Of a DNA stretch of 64,000 nt, positions 1 through 10,779 are shown in pieces; position 1 is the first letter of the stretch, and each line of letters begins with the position of its first letter. The stretch comes from Plasmodium relictum (taxonomy: Eukaryota > Apicomplexa > Aconoidasida > Haemosporida > Plasmodiidae). A program made the translations under genes and the position numbers. The stretch covers positions 310,001 through 374,000 of the forward strand of contig NC_041686.1 of the NCBI RefSeq assembly GCF_900005765.1. The letters run 5' to 3'. The notes under the pieces were generated by a model. It searched no databases and was not told where the DNA came from. It was given only the letters and a program-made list of their open reading frames with translations.

Positions 1-437
1 TTAATAAAGATTTATTGATAAAATTAAAATATCAAGAATAAATAAATATGCATAAATGTATATTTTTTTTTACTATTTTATTCTTCATTACTAGGTCTTA
101 ATATATATAATGAAATTACAGTAAGTTGAATTAATTTGTTAAAGAATAGTATTACAATTTATTTAAATATAATATTTATTGCTCTACTTTTTTTTTTTTT
201 TTATTATAATATTATTTATTTTAATTGTACAAGTTTATATGCATATATATATTTAAAAATTTTTTTGTAAACTAAAATTTAATACAAATTTTAAATTTCA
301 TGAAAATTAAAAAAACAAAAAAGACTTTTTTTTTTTTGTTATCATTTAAATAATACTTAAGATTTTTATATTCTTTTTTATAATAATTATATAATTTTTT
401 TATTTTTATATTACTTTTAATTTTTTTTTTTTTAATA
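1..437. other. Intergenic DNA downstream of eIF2-beta
   Basis: AT-rich sequence with poly(T) runs near 189-202, 328-338 and 421-433. It should contain the 3' UTR of the minus-strand eIF2-beta gene. I see no coding frame or structured RNA here. Confidence 0.6.
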
Positions 438-1250
438 TTAATTAGTATGCTTTGCTTTTCTTCTTTCTCCTCTTCCTAATGCATGGAAACCACTTTTAAT
501 AGTTGTAACAGATCTAGATAAAAATAAAAATATATATATATATATGAAATAATTAAAGAATTAAAAAAAAAAAGGATAAATAAAATAAATATACATAATG
601 TAAAAAAAAAAAAAATATAAATTTATTTGTATAATTATAAGATAAATATGTTACCTTTTTGCTCCGCAAGCGTTACAATGTTGATGAAAAAGTCTAGTTC
701 TACTATCCTTTTCCATGGTAGTATTCGGACTTTTACACATCTGACAAGTTACATATTCTGTTATATATTTTCTTAATAAAGCTTCAATATGTTTTGGTCC
801 ATATTTTCCTTTTAATACTAATTGCCCTTCTCCTGCTATAGATCCTTCTGTTCCTAGTTCAGCTAAAACAAAATGGAAAACATGTTCTTCGTTTCTATTC
901 ATAATTGTACATATATCTTTAAAATTAATCCATGCAACTTTTTTTGATCCTACTCTAACTACTTGTGGAGGTTTTATTGTATATTTTTTTGATATACATA
1001 AATCTATGTTATGTTCATTTATTAATACTTGAATTCTTTGCAATAATTCATCATATGGATATACAGCACCTCTTTCAAATACATTTCCTGTTCCATCTAT
1101 TATTACTTCTTCTACTTTTTCTGCTATTTCCTTCTTCTTCTTCTTTTTTTTTTTTTCACCAAAATCAAATAACTGCTTTGATTCATCATTTACTTTTTCT
1201 ACATCACCAAAACTTAAACCTACATCTTCTATTTTATCTTCCATATTCAT
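438..1250 (-). CDS. Translation initiation factor 2 beta subunit (eIF2-beta)
   Basis: This is the beta subunit of the eIF2 GTPase complex, which brings initiator Met-tRNA to the 40S ribosome in the cytosol. There are two exons on the minus strand, 1250-655 and 513-438. The apparent stop at 651 lies inside the intron (AAAAG|GTAACA donor, TCTAG acceptor). Joining them gives 223 residues with the C-terminus SVTTIKSGFHALGRGERRKA and a few more residues. The eIF2B5/eIF2-beta core covers about residues 65-190 (VRVGSKKVAWINFKDIC, then GKYGPKHIEALLRKYITEYV). A C2-C2 zinc ribbon follows (CQMC ... CNAC). The N-terminus holds one block of eight lysines, the kind of basic block that binds eIF5 and eIF2B. 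The length is as I expect for Plasmodium. The start could instead be the second Met, two codons downstream. Confidence 0.95.
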
Positions 1251-2532
1251 CTTTATTATTTTATTTTATTATATATGTATTTACTTATTTCTATTTTCTT
1301 AATCGTCAGTATTTATAAAGATTCAACTATTATAAAACTATAACACTATTAAAATTTTAAACGTCAGTTTCTCGTATGATTTGTTTTTGTATTTTTCTTT
1401 GTTTTTTTAGGATTTATTATTTATTATTTTTCCACAAAAATTTTTAATTTATTTTTTTAAAACGTATTCTTTATGCTATTCTATGTCTATGATATTTACT
1501 CGAAGAGTCTTTCTTTCAAGTATTTTTTTATTTTTTTTTTTTTTTTGTTATTATAAGATATACAAAATTCAATATAATATTTATCAATATAATATTTAAT
1601 ATTATAAATATATTTTGTTACTATATAAAATTTTTGTAACTATAAATTTTTTGTATGTTATATATATTCATTTTAATTATTTTAAAATTTCCTTACTTTT
1701 TTAAATACATTATAAAATTTATTAATGTACATTTTATTTAATTTTTAAATAGAAATGTTCTTTTTAAACAATTAAATTGAAAAGAAAATTACAATTTTTA
1801 GAAAAAATATTCAATATATATATATATTTTTTTTTAAACTTGAAGATTACTCTTATAACTTAAGTAGTAATTTAGCTACAAATATATTTTTTATTAAAAA
1901 TCAATATAAAAATAAATGAATAAATAAATAATTAAAAAAAAAAAAAAATTAATATGAAAAGAAAAAAATGGATATTAAAAAAAAGTAAATAAATGTTTTA
2001 ATGTGCGTTTAAACGGAAAAATTTAAAATATTTTAAGAATTTGTTTAATACCTTTAAAAAAAAAAAAAATTATCAGAAAATCTACATATATGTATTTATT
2101 AATTATAATATAATATTAATATTTTATCCATTTAATGAATACGCTATTATGTAATCCTTCTTTAAGAAAAAAATTATTAATTAAAATATGCATTGTTTTT
2201 GTATTAATATTTCAAAATAAATCTAAGAAAAAAAAAAAAAGAAAAAAAAATTAATATAGGCATAAATGTAATATTTTTTTAGTTTAGTATATCATAAAAA
2301 AATATTTTAAGTATTTTTTTTTTCTTCTAATTTTTTATACAAGCACACATTATTTTGTTCTTAATATATTGTTTTTTTCTTATTATATTTTTATTTCCTG
2401 TGTATAAAAATAATTTATGTGGATATTATATATATAAAAATAATTTTTTTTTTCCTTTTTCATTTATATAAATAATAAAAAAATAATTATAATTCATAAA
2501 GTAATATTAAAATAAACAATATATCACATAAG
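1251..2532. other. Divergent intergenic region, eIF2-beta / SDF2-like gene
   Basis: This 1.3 kb lies between two genes transcribed away from each other, so it should carry both promoters and 5' UTRs. It is mostly homopolymer A/T. Slightly GC-richer patches occur near 1300-1390 and 1495-1520. I could assign no motif or RNA. Confidence 0.5.
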
Positions 2533-3881
2533 ATGATTTGCCACTTTTTTATTAAGTTGTATTTTTTTTATTCGTTATTAAAAATATATAATTGTCTCTA
2601 CGTAACGGATGGTAGTTCTATTATTTTAGAAAATATAGGAACAAAATATAAGTAAAACTAACGAAAAACAAAACTCATATTATATAGTTTTAATCGAATA
2701 TAATAAAATTTATATTTTTTATTATTATATTTTATATCTATTTTATTTTTTTTTTTTGATAGGCTTTTTTCAACAGATATGAAATGGGGAACAGGTTCAG
2801 GAAATCAATTAGTGGTAATATATTAAGAATAAAAAAAAAAAAAATCTCATATAAAATTAGTATATTATTAAAAAAATATAAGTTTTGGTTAAGAAATTAT
2901 AAAAGTGTTAAAAATTACTTTTTTTTTTTAAATACTTATTTAATAAATAAACAAATTTTATCTTATTTTTAAAAAAATTATTACTTAAATTTATATACAT
3001 AAATATAATTTTTACGAAAGACAGCTGTAACTACAAATAATAATGAGGATGATTTATTGTGGACGGTAAATGTTTATGAAGGTATAAAAGTAAAAATATA
3101 TTAAAAAAAAAAGATGAGTATATAATATCTCAATTTTTTTTCTTTTTTTTAATAGAAGGAAAAAGTTTTACTGGAAATAAAATAAATTGCGATGAAATTA
3201 TTACACTGAAGCATGTGAAATCTAATGGATATTTAATAGGTTCTAAACACGATTCAATATTATCTAATAATTATGAAGTAACAAAAATAAATAATTATTA
3301 CATATATACATAAAATGCTTTTTAAAATATTTTATTTAATATTAATAATAAATATATTTATATATGTTCTTTAATAGTTAAGTGTTCATAAAAACAATGA
3401 ATCTGGAAAGTTTCAAGTAGTTTGTGAGAATAAAAAAAATAGCTCTTATTGGGAAATAGGAAGAAATGTTTTCTTAAAAAGTGTAAATCATAATGGATAT
3501 ATATCTACAAGCAAAAATTATGAGTAAAAATTAAAAAGAAATATATGTATATTTATACACAGTTATATATTAATGCGTTTGCATATTTATGTATATTTTT
3601 TATTTAGATTCAATCAATATAACTGTCATAATTGTCCAATATTGTACCACTTAGAAGCATGCATAATGAAATATAATTATCAAAAAGATGAACAGAAATG
3701 GAGAGCTAAATCTGTAATCATAATAAATTAGATATAAATACGATTTATATATACATATATATTTATATATATAAATTACAGAAGATAATTGTAATTTTTT
3801 TAAATTCGCATTTTATAGGGAGTAATTATTACACATTATAATGAGGATATAAATGAAAATTATAGTAGTGATGAACTTTAG
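2533..3881 (+). CDS. SDF2-like MIR-domain ER luminal protein
   Basis: Seven short exons, most too small to show as long frames: 2533-2651, 2763-2814, 3021-3081, 3156-3277, 3378-3523, 3608-3713 and 3819-3881. All junctions are GT/AG and the frame is continuous, giving 222 residues. The order is a hydrophobic signal peptide (about 1-24, ending near CLYVTDG), then three MIR repeats: GTKYKLFSTDMKWGTGSGNQ starts the first, ITLKHVKSNGYLIGSKHDS is in the second, and VFLKSVNHNGYISTSKNYE is in the third. The protein ends in SDEL, the ER-retrieval tetrapeptide used by Plasmodium BiP. Animal SDF2 works with ERdj3 and BiP in ER protein folding. MIR domains also occur in protein O-mannosyltransferases, and orthologues have been labelled that way, but no catalytic membrane domain is present here. 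Confidence 0.93.
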
Positions 3882-4190
3882 GTAGTTCTGTTATACACTT
3901 TTTTTTTTTAAATTATATACAAAAACTATGTAGATATAAATGTAAATTTACAAATACTACAAATGTTTTTTTTTTTTTTTTGTACATTCAATTTTTGAAA
4001 ATATATAAATTAAAAAAAAAAAAAACAAATATAAATTTGATATAAAAAAAATATATTTAAAACATAATAGACACATTCATATGAATAAACTAAAAAAATT
4101 TAAATTAAAAAAAAAAAAAATGGAGTGATGTATTGTTAGAAAAGGTAAAAAGTTATTAAAGTTAAAAAATTACATATATTTGTTTTTATG
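3882..4190. other. Convergent intergenic DNA
   Basis: The 3' ends of the SDF2-like gene (+) and the uL22m gene (-) face each other here. Poly(T) near 3968-3981 and poly(A) near 4013-4025 and 4109-4120 are the only visible structure. Confidence 0.6.
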
Positions 4191-5075
4191 TTATTCTTTT
4201 ATTTTTTCATTTATTATATTCCTTTGTAATTTTAATTCATTTGTTCTTCTTTCAATATTATTGAAATAATTTTGTATCCATTTACGTCTTGATTTGTAAT
4301 AATCAAATTGATACATATTATTTAGATATCTTAATTTTTCTCTGAAATAATATCTAGAATTTGCACATATATATGGATACCATTCAATTAACGTATTCTT
4401 ATTAATTCTATTTTGATTCAAATATAATCTCATGTTATGAGATAAAGTTCTAGGAACATTTCCTCTAATAAATATTTTATGATAAAATTCTTGTATATTC
4501 ATTTGTTTAATAGTATAAGTAAAAGTATTTCTGTAACTTTTTACTAGACCAAAGTGACCCATTGCATGATACTTAATATATTTCATTGGGGTATTATAAT
4601 GTATTTGCACATTATCAACATATAGTCTTGAAGCATCTCCATTGAAGTTATTTATAATTTTTTCCTTAGAATTTAATAAAGAATTTAGTATGCTATTTAT
4701 TCTTATTTGAGGAATAGATTCTAAAAACACTATAGCATCTTCTAAATGAAGCCCTTTGATTAATCTACCAAAATTATATAAATTTCTTAAACTAATTTTT
4801 AATTGATATACTTTAAAAGTCCAATAAACATCTTCTTTTTTATTTTTTATACTTAATTCATCTTTATCCTTTATTTTAGGTTTTATATTTTTTTTTATAT
4901 ATCTTTTTTCGTTGTATCTATGAATAATTCTTCTTCTCCATTCCCAAAATCCTTTTTTTCTGTAATATGGATTTCTTAGTTGAACATTTGTATTTATATA
5001 CTTTTTATTTATTAAAAAAAAATTATTGTTAATTATTTTACTTAAATTACTTAACATATTACACAAAATTGCCAT
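4191..5075 (-). CDS. Mitochondrial large-subunit ribosomal protein uL22 (L22)
   Basis: Single exon, 294 residues. The uL22 core lies at about residues 90-195. It shows LKISLRNLYNFGRLIKGLHL, then LEDAIVFLESIPQIRINSIL, a helix ending in NNFNGDASRLYVDNVQIHY, and the C-terminal hairpin MGHFGLVKSYRNTFTYTIKQ. uL22 lines the peptide exit tunnel. The N-terminus (about 1-60) is basic and rich in aromatic residues and Asn, with no acidic residue in the first 25, which suits a mitochondrial presequence. About 100 residues follow the core, an extension typical of mitoribosomal proteins. An apicoplast L22 exists as an organelle-encoded type in related parasites, which favours the mitochondrion, though the targeting is inferred. 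Confidence 0.82.
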   Translation of the reverse strand: MAILCNMLSNLSKIINNNFFLINKKYINTNVQLRNPYYRKKGFWEWRRRIIHRYNEKRYIKKNIKPKIKDKDELSIKNKKEDVYWTFKVYQLKISLRNLYNFGRLIKGLHLEDAIVFLESIPQIRINSILNSLLNSKEKIINNFNGDASRLYVDNVQIHYNTPMKYIKYHAMGHFGLVKSYRNTFTYTIKQMNIQEFYHKIFIRGNVPRTLSHNMRLYLNQNRINKNTLIEWYPYICANSRYYFREKLRYLNNMYQFDYYKSRRKWIQNYFNNIERRTNELKLQRNIINEKIKE

Positions 5076-5856
5076 GTCATAATAATTTGTACCTTATTTT
5101 TTTTTTTTAAATTTCATATATATTCTTTTTATATGATTTTTAATTTTTCTTTTGTTTCATTTTTCTTTTCTTTTATTATATTTAATTTCATTTTATTTCA
5201 TCGTATTTTTTTTTTTTTTTTATTTTATATTAAATCTAAACGAGAAACTGTTTCTGTTTACTTTTAATTTTTTAATTTATATTAAATTATACATTTATGT
5301 ATGTTTCCATTTCTATACAATTTTTTTTTTTTCAATTTATTGGAAGTTAAATTTGAATATTTTTTTTTTTACACTATAGATAATTTTTTCTAAATAGGAG
5401 TAATTTTTTTTTTTTTTTTTGACATGAAATATCAATTATAAACGTTTGCATTATTTAAAAAAAAATTATACATCTATTTTTTTTTTCCTTATATATTTAT
5501 AATAAATATTCATACATTTGATTTAATAGAAACACATTAGCAATTTTAATTTTACAATAACTTTTTTTCTAAAAAAAAAAAATATAGCCTCCATAAAAGA
5601 TATAAATAAAAAAAATATATACTTTATAAAAGTATATATACGCCATTAATTACACGATTGCAAAAAAGATATATAGTTTTGAAAATGTTATATAGAAATA
5701 TAAATTTAATATAAGTTTGTAAATTTCTCTATTTGAAGGATTAAATAATAAATAATAAAAAAAAAAAAATAAAATAAATAAATAAAATAATTAATAGTAA
5801 AAATTGAAAATATATAACATTAAAAATATAGAAGTAGTATAGAAAATATTTCAAAA
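5076..5856. other. Divergent intergenic region, uL22m / PIH1 gene
   Basis: Promoter-containing spacer of 0.8 kb with several poly(T) tracts (5209-5221, 5405-5420) and no credible frame. The long T-rich open frame at 5152-5379 is compositional. Confidence 0.5.
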
Positions 5857-7327
5857 ATGGATTTTAAAAACGCTGAATACATTTGGGATGCTCTAAATGA
5901 TTTACATAAAAGTGATAAAAATGTTAGAATAAATTATAAAAATAAAATAAAATGAAATAATAACAATATAATTATTAATAAAATAATAATAAATTAAATA
6001 TATTTATAGGCCTATGAGAAGTTTATAAAGAAACATATGAACAAAATACATGAAGCAAAACCTGTCAAGCCAAAATTTTGCTTTTGTGTTGTAACAGATG
6101 TTGAAAAAATTGCTATTAAAACAAAGATAAATGAATATAAAGAAAAAGTTTGTGATTATTTTGTATATATATATTATACAAATAAAATTAGGGCACCTGT
6201 ACTTCCTAATGATTTTGCGAATAATATAGACAGTATAAATTTTGAAAATATTTTTATAAGCACTTCTAAAATTAAGGGGGAAAGTTCTAAAGATATGTAT
6301 GCTGAAGCAGTTATACATCCTATCATATATAAAAATATGAATAATTTGTATTTTAAAAATAAAATTGTTGTCAGAATTTTAGAAATTATGAATGATTATG
6401 AAAAAACATTTAGGAATGACATAAGTGTAAATATTAATTCATTTAAATATATAGAGTTACAATATGTTCCTAAATCATACCATTATTTAAATCCTCATTG
6501 TATAGATTATAATTCAATTGAAAAAAATGATGAAACTGTAGATGAAGAAGACATTAAATTTTATAGTATATTGAATGAAAAACAAAATAAAAGTAATAAT
6601 ACCAAAAATGAAGAACAAAAAGAAATAAGAATTTTTAATACATCAAGTGATATTTTAAATGATATAAAATCAGTAAAAACTACAAAAAAAAATAATGATA
6701 ATGAATGTACTAGAGTTAATATACCTAGACAAATACAGTCATATCATTATACAATTATTGATAGGTAATATTTTACTTTTATTTATGATAAATGTATCTA
6801 ATTTAAAAAGATATATATATATTATAAAATCATTTATTTATAATTATTTTACTTTTAAATATATTTATTTTTTACGTTTAGATTTTTACACATAATTTTA
6901 ACCTTTAATAATATTTCTTACGATGATTTGGAAATTTTGAAAAAACGTAATAACATTGATATATATGTTTCTAGCCGGTAAAATAATACATAATACATAC
7001 ATAAAATAATTTTATATACTTTCAATAAGTTTTCTTTTTAATAGATCCAATGAATGCATGTCTTTAAATTTCAAAGAAAACTTAAGTGATAATGTAAAAG
7101 AAAAAAGAAACAAAAAATATATTTTTTTATACATATATATATTTAAATATGTAAAATTTATGTAAAATTCGTATGATTCCCATAAAATTTATATATTTTA
7201 AATAGTGTGTTTTTAAATATTTAAATATATACGGAAATGATGTATATTTTTTTTTATCAAACAGGTTAAAGCGTATTTTAATGAAAAATTATTAAAATTA
7301 ACAATAAGTGTAGAGTTGTTATATTGA
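5857..7327 (+). CDS. PIH1-domain protein (R2TP / axonemal dynein pre-assembly type)
   Basis: Five exons: 5857-5922, 6010-6764, 6882-6977, 7045-7093 and 7265-7327, giving about 342 residues. The N-terminus (AEYIWDALNDLHKSDKNAYE, then KFIKKHM) closely resembles the opening helices of PIH1D2 and Kintoun, where a Trp, a Leu-Asp pair and a Tyr-x-x-Phe-Ile are conserved. A PIH1-N-like region follows to about residue 170 (KPKFCFCVVTD, then RAPVLPND, ISTSKIKGESSKDMYAEAVI). An acidic, Asn-rich linker comes next. The last three exons encode a beta-rich CS-like segment ending in KLLKLTISVELLY. PIH proteins link Hsp90 and R2TP to client assembly and several are needed for axonemal dynein, so a role in male gamete flagella is a reasonable inference. 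The domain match is from pattern memory. Confidence 0.8.
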
Positions 7328-7931
7328 ATGAAATATTTTAATAAATACAAATTATATATAAGAGAACAAATGAACTACTTGCTTTAATTTTCCTTTTTAT
7401 TTTTTAAATGTGATGCTTTTTTTTATTATTATTTTTTTGTCTTTTAACATTCTCTTTATACATATTCTTTGTTTTCGTTAAGATAATTATTTTTTAGATA
7501 TTGATTCTTCATTTATGCAGAAAAAGAGCAGATACTTAATTTTATGAATATGTAATTTAGAGAAGTTTATATTTTCTAATATTCATTCAAGGAAACAAAA
7601 AAATAAACTGATTAAAAGATCTTAAATCAGTTTTATTTAAAAATATATGAAGTAATAATCGTGAAATGAAAAATAAAAGAATAAAAATAAAAAAAAAAGT
7701 AATCGTTGAAAATTAAAGAAAAAATTCATAAAAATTAAATTATAAAAAAAATTTCGGAATTAGTATTTTTGTTAAGAGTTATAAAATTAAGAGGGAAAAA
7801 AAGTTGAACTCATAGTTTGAAATATAAAAACATTAATATAAAGTCATGAATAAATTAATTTCAGGTAGATAATTATTAATTTGCCAAAATAAAAAGATGA
7901 AATAATTGTATTAAAAACCTTAAACATAAAT
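7328..7931. other. Convergent intergenic DNA with a hairpin
   Basis: The 3' flanks of the PIH1 gene (+) and ISP1 (-) meet here. An inverted repeat at 7601-7638 is listed separately. Nothing else is recognised. Confidence 0.5.
7601..7638. repeat. Inverted repeat / potential hairpin
   Basis: The left arm AAATAAACTGATT (7601-7613) pairs with the right arm AATCAGTTTTATTT (7625-7638) with one bulged base and a loop of about 11 nt. It lies between two convergent genes, so it could act in RNA 3'-end formation, but simple AT composition may also explain it. Confidence 0.45.
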
Positions 7932-8815
7932 CTAAGAACTTTTTTTGTAATCTTTCATAACAAAAATGAATAAATTTTTTTCCTTAACTGATCCAAATTT
8001 TATAGGTATGCAATTACCACTATCATCTAAATGTAAAGCTAAGCAGCAGTTATCATTTATCAAATTTGCTTGAGTCTCAACACGCTTTAATTGTTCTTCC
8101 CCATATAATAAGGATCGTATATCGCTGAAATTTATCATTCTTACCTATAAATGATTAAAAAAAATTTTTTTTTTTTTTTTTGAGAAACATTTTCTATATA
8201 TATAAAAAAATTTTTAAAGAGTTTACAAAAAAAAAAAAAAAAAAAAAAAAATTTACTTTTTGTTGGCACGATATACATAATGTCTTTTCATGAAAATTAG
8301 CTTGTAAATTGCAAGGTAATTTCGTACCATCCTAAAAATAATAAAAAAAAAAATTATATAAATATATACTCATAATCAATTCTTTATAATAAAAATTATT
8401 TGTTAAAAGACATAAAGCTTATGCCAATTACATTATTGTTTTATAATAAAAATATATACTTATGAAAAATGTATAAAAAATAGAAATAGCAATAGTACTA
8501 ATCATTAATTTGAATACCTGTAGCAAAACAACTACTTGTATATTATTTTTTAATCGCCTTTTAAATTCATTTATTTCATTATTTGAAAAATCTATGAAAA
8601 AAAAAAAAAGAAGGTATTATATACACACTGTTGTGAAATTTAAAGTAAACATAAAAATTTATTACATAGAATAACTATTTTAAATGATACAACACAATAT
8701 TTCTTAATTTATAAATATTAAAATTATTCTACATATTATTACTTTCCAAAAATTCATCTTCATTTATATTTTTTTTATTATCGTCTAGTGAACAACAAGA
8801 TACAATATTTCCCAT
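7932..8815 (-). CDS. ISP1: Inner membrane complex sub-compartment protein ISP1
   Basis: Four exons on the minus strand: 8815-8743, 8591-8518, 8331-8257 and 8144-7932, giving 144 residues. The first exon encodes MGNIVSCCS: Gly2 for N-myristoylation and adjacent Cys7/Cys8 for palmitoylation, the dual acylation that anchors ISP proteins to the inner membrane complex beneath the parasite plasma membrane. The body is the compact PH-like ISP fold, with FKRRLKNNIQVVVLLQDGTK, LCISCQQKVRMINFSDIRSL and HLDDSGNCIPIKFGSVKEKN in order. ISP proteins mark apical and polar regions during daughter-cell budding and ookinete development. A GTGCA element lies about 90 bp upstream of the start. ISP1 rather than ISP3 is chosen from the N-terminal sequence and the syntenic position. 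Confidence 0.92.
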
Positions 8816-10779
8816 TTTTCTATTTTTTTGTTTTTTTACAATTTAAGCTTATTAAGAAACAATAACTCTATTTTTAATTATAAATTATACATATATTGGT
8901 GAATGTGCATGTGTTTAATATATTTTTTATACTGTTTTATATTGATATAAATATATTATTCATTCTTTTTTTTTTTGGAAAAAATATATGTAAAAAGAAA
9001 AAATAATAATAAATTATATAATATAAATATTTGATTTTTAATATCTCCTTTTCACATAGAAATATAATTTATCGTTATATATAAATTTAAAAATTCGAAC
9101 ATAAATGAAAACAATGAAGTAAATTATTTATTCTTTTTTAAACACACCATGCATAAAACTAATGATAGAATACAAATTTATATTTGATGTTTTTGTACTA
9201 CATTTTAAAATATTTCACAATATATAAAACTTTTTCAATAATTTTTTTTGTTTTTTATTTTTTTTACTATTTTGAGATACAATGAAAGGCAGGGAAAAAA
9301 AAAAAAAATTAGCCATTTAAAATTAATTTACCATTGCTTTTTGTGTAATGAAATTTTTATACTTCCTCTGTTCATATTTTTTTTAATTTTTTTATGAAAA
9401 TATATAATTATAATATATTTTCTTTTAGCACCTATTGGCTATTTTTTTTTTTTTCTAATAATTTGAAACAAAATAGAGAAAAAAATTATAAAATTAATAA
9501 ATTATGAAGAGTAAAATGTGAATTATTTTATAAAAATTTACACAATCTTAAAATTTAATCAAGTACATTTACATTAAAAAAACGAAATACAGATGAAAAT
9601 TTTTTTTTTTATAATATATAAGAAATTGTGTGTAATATTTATATGAATTATGTACGAAAAAAACAATAATAAATTTATTAAAAAAGTGTAAAAAAATATA
9701 TTTTTTATTTGAAAGACATAGAAAGTAAATTATGTTAAAATGCCATAAAAGTATAAGCACTATATAAATGAATACATCAAATTTTTACTATTTATATGAG
9801 TTATAATTAAAAAATTAAATGTTCATGTAAATTTTTTATATATACATTTATATGTTATCAGGCAAATAAATGCACACATTTTATTATATATAACATAAAT
9901 ATTTATTTTTAAAAATTGTATTAATAATAACTATAGTAAGCATATTTAAATAGTTTTACTCATAAATTTAAACAATACATTATTCAGTTTTTTATTTCTT
10001 TTATCTTAAAGCATTTTTTTTTTTAAAGAGAAAAAGAAAAATTGTATATATATTTAATAATTATTAAATTAAATAAATGATTTCAATAGTTTGTTTCTAT
10101 ATTTACATAATTACTTAGAAAACACAAGTTAAAGGAACGATGTAAATAGTTATAACTTTCTTTTTTTTTCTGATTCTAAATGTTAAGAATTAGATATTTT
10201 AAATTCTTATAAATAATTAGATCAATAATAATTTGCAAAAAAAATTGCTTAAAATAATTTATAGAAGTTTTCAATATATATATATTGTTTATATAGATAA
10301 TTAAAAAAAGTATTAAATTAATCATAAAAAATTCTTTAAATAAATAATTAACAAAAATTCCTTGTTGCAAAATGAGAATGTGGAGATAAAAGAAAAGTTA
10401 TTTAGTGTTTTTCTAAAAGAACATAATTGATTTTTTAGAAATTAGATAATGATAATTTTATTTTTTAAAAACTAATTTTCTAGTAAGCTAGAATTCTATA
10501 ACTTTAATTTTAGTATTTATTCCTAAAATTTTAAAAGATTTTATTAAATGTAAAAATATAATAAAAAAAAAATAATTATAAATATTTTAATTAAAAAAAA
10601 AAAATTTAAGTATGTATATTACAAAAAAATTGGAATTAAACCAATAAACAAATATATTAATCTACAGTTAATATTTCTTATTGAAGAAGATTAAATGCAT
10701 ATATATGTATGAAATAATAAAATAAAAGAATTAATTTTAATTATTAAAAAATATAAAAATATTTTCTTTTATAATTATT
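8816..10779. other. Intergenic region upstream of ISP1
   Basis: This 2 kb holds the ISP1 promoter at its left end and the 3' flank of the next minus-strand gene at its right end. A GTGCAT/TGCATG element sits at 8905-8911 and a TGCAC near 9868. The rest is AT repeats. The short frames at 9569-9760 and 10176-10370 look compositional. Confidence 0.5.
8905..8911. promoter_or_regulatory. Candidate AP2-I-type GTGCA element upstream of ISP1
   Basis: GTGCATG, 90 bp upstream of the ISP1 start codon. GTGCA/TGCAC is the core associated with the invasion-gene regulator AP2-I in P. falciparum. A five-base core can arise by chance, although G/C-containing pentamers are rare in this sequence. Confidence 0.3.

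Noticed and set aside
965-1318. Plus-strand open frame of 117 codons
   Set aside because: It is the antisense shadow of eIF2-beta plus AT-rich flank, with a Phe/Leu/Ile-rich product typical of reversed Lys/Glu codons.
2784-2972. Plus-strand 62-codon frame starting MGNRFRKS
   Set aside because: It begins out of frame in exon 2 of the SDF2-like gene and runs through its intron.
2533-3881. Protein O-mannosyltransferase annotation for the MIR-domain gene
   Set aside because: Only a signal peptide, MIR repeats and SDEL are present. There are no transmembrane catalytic segments.
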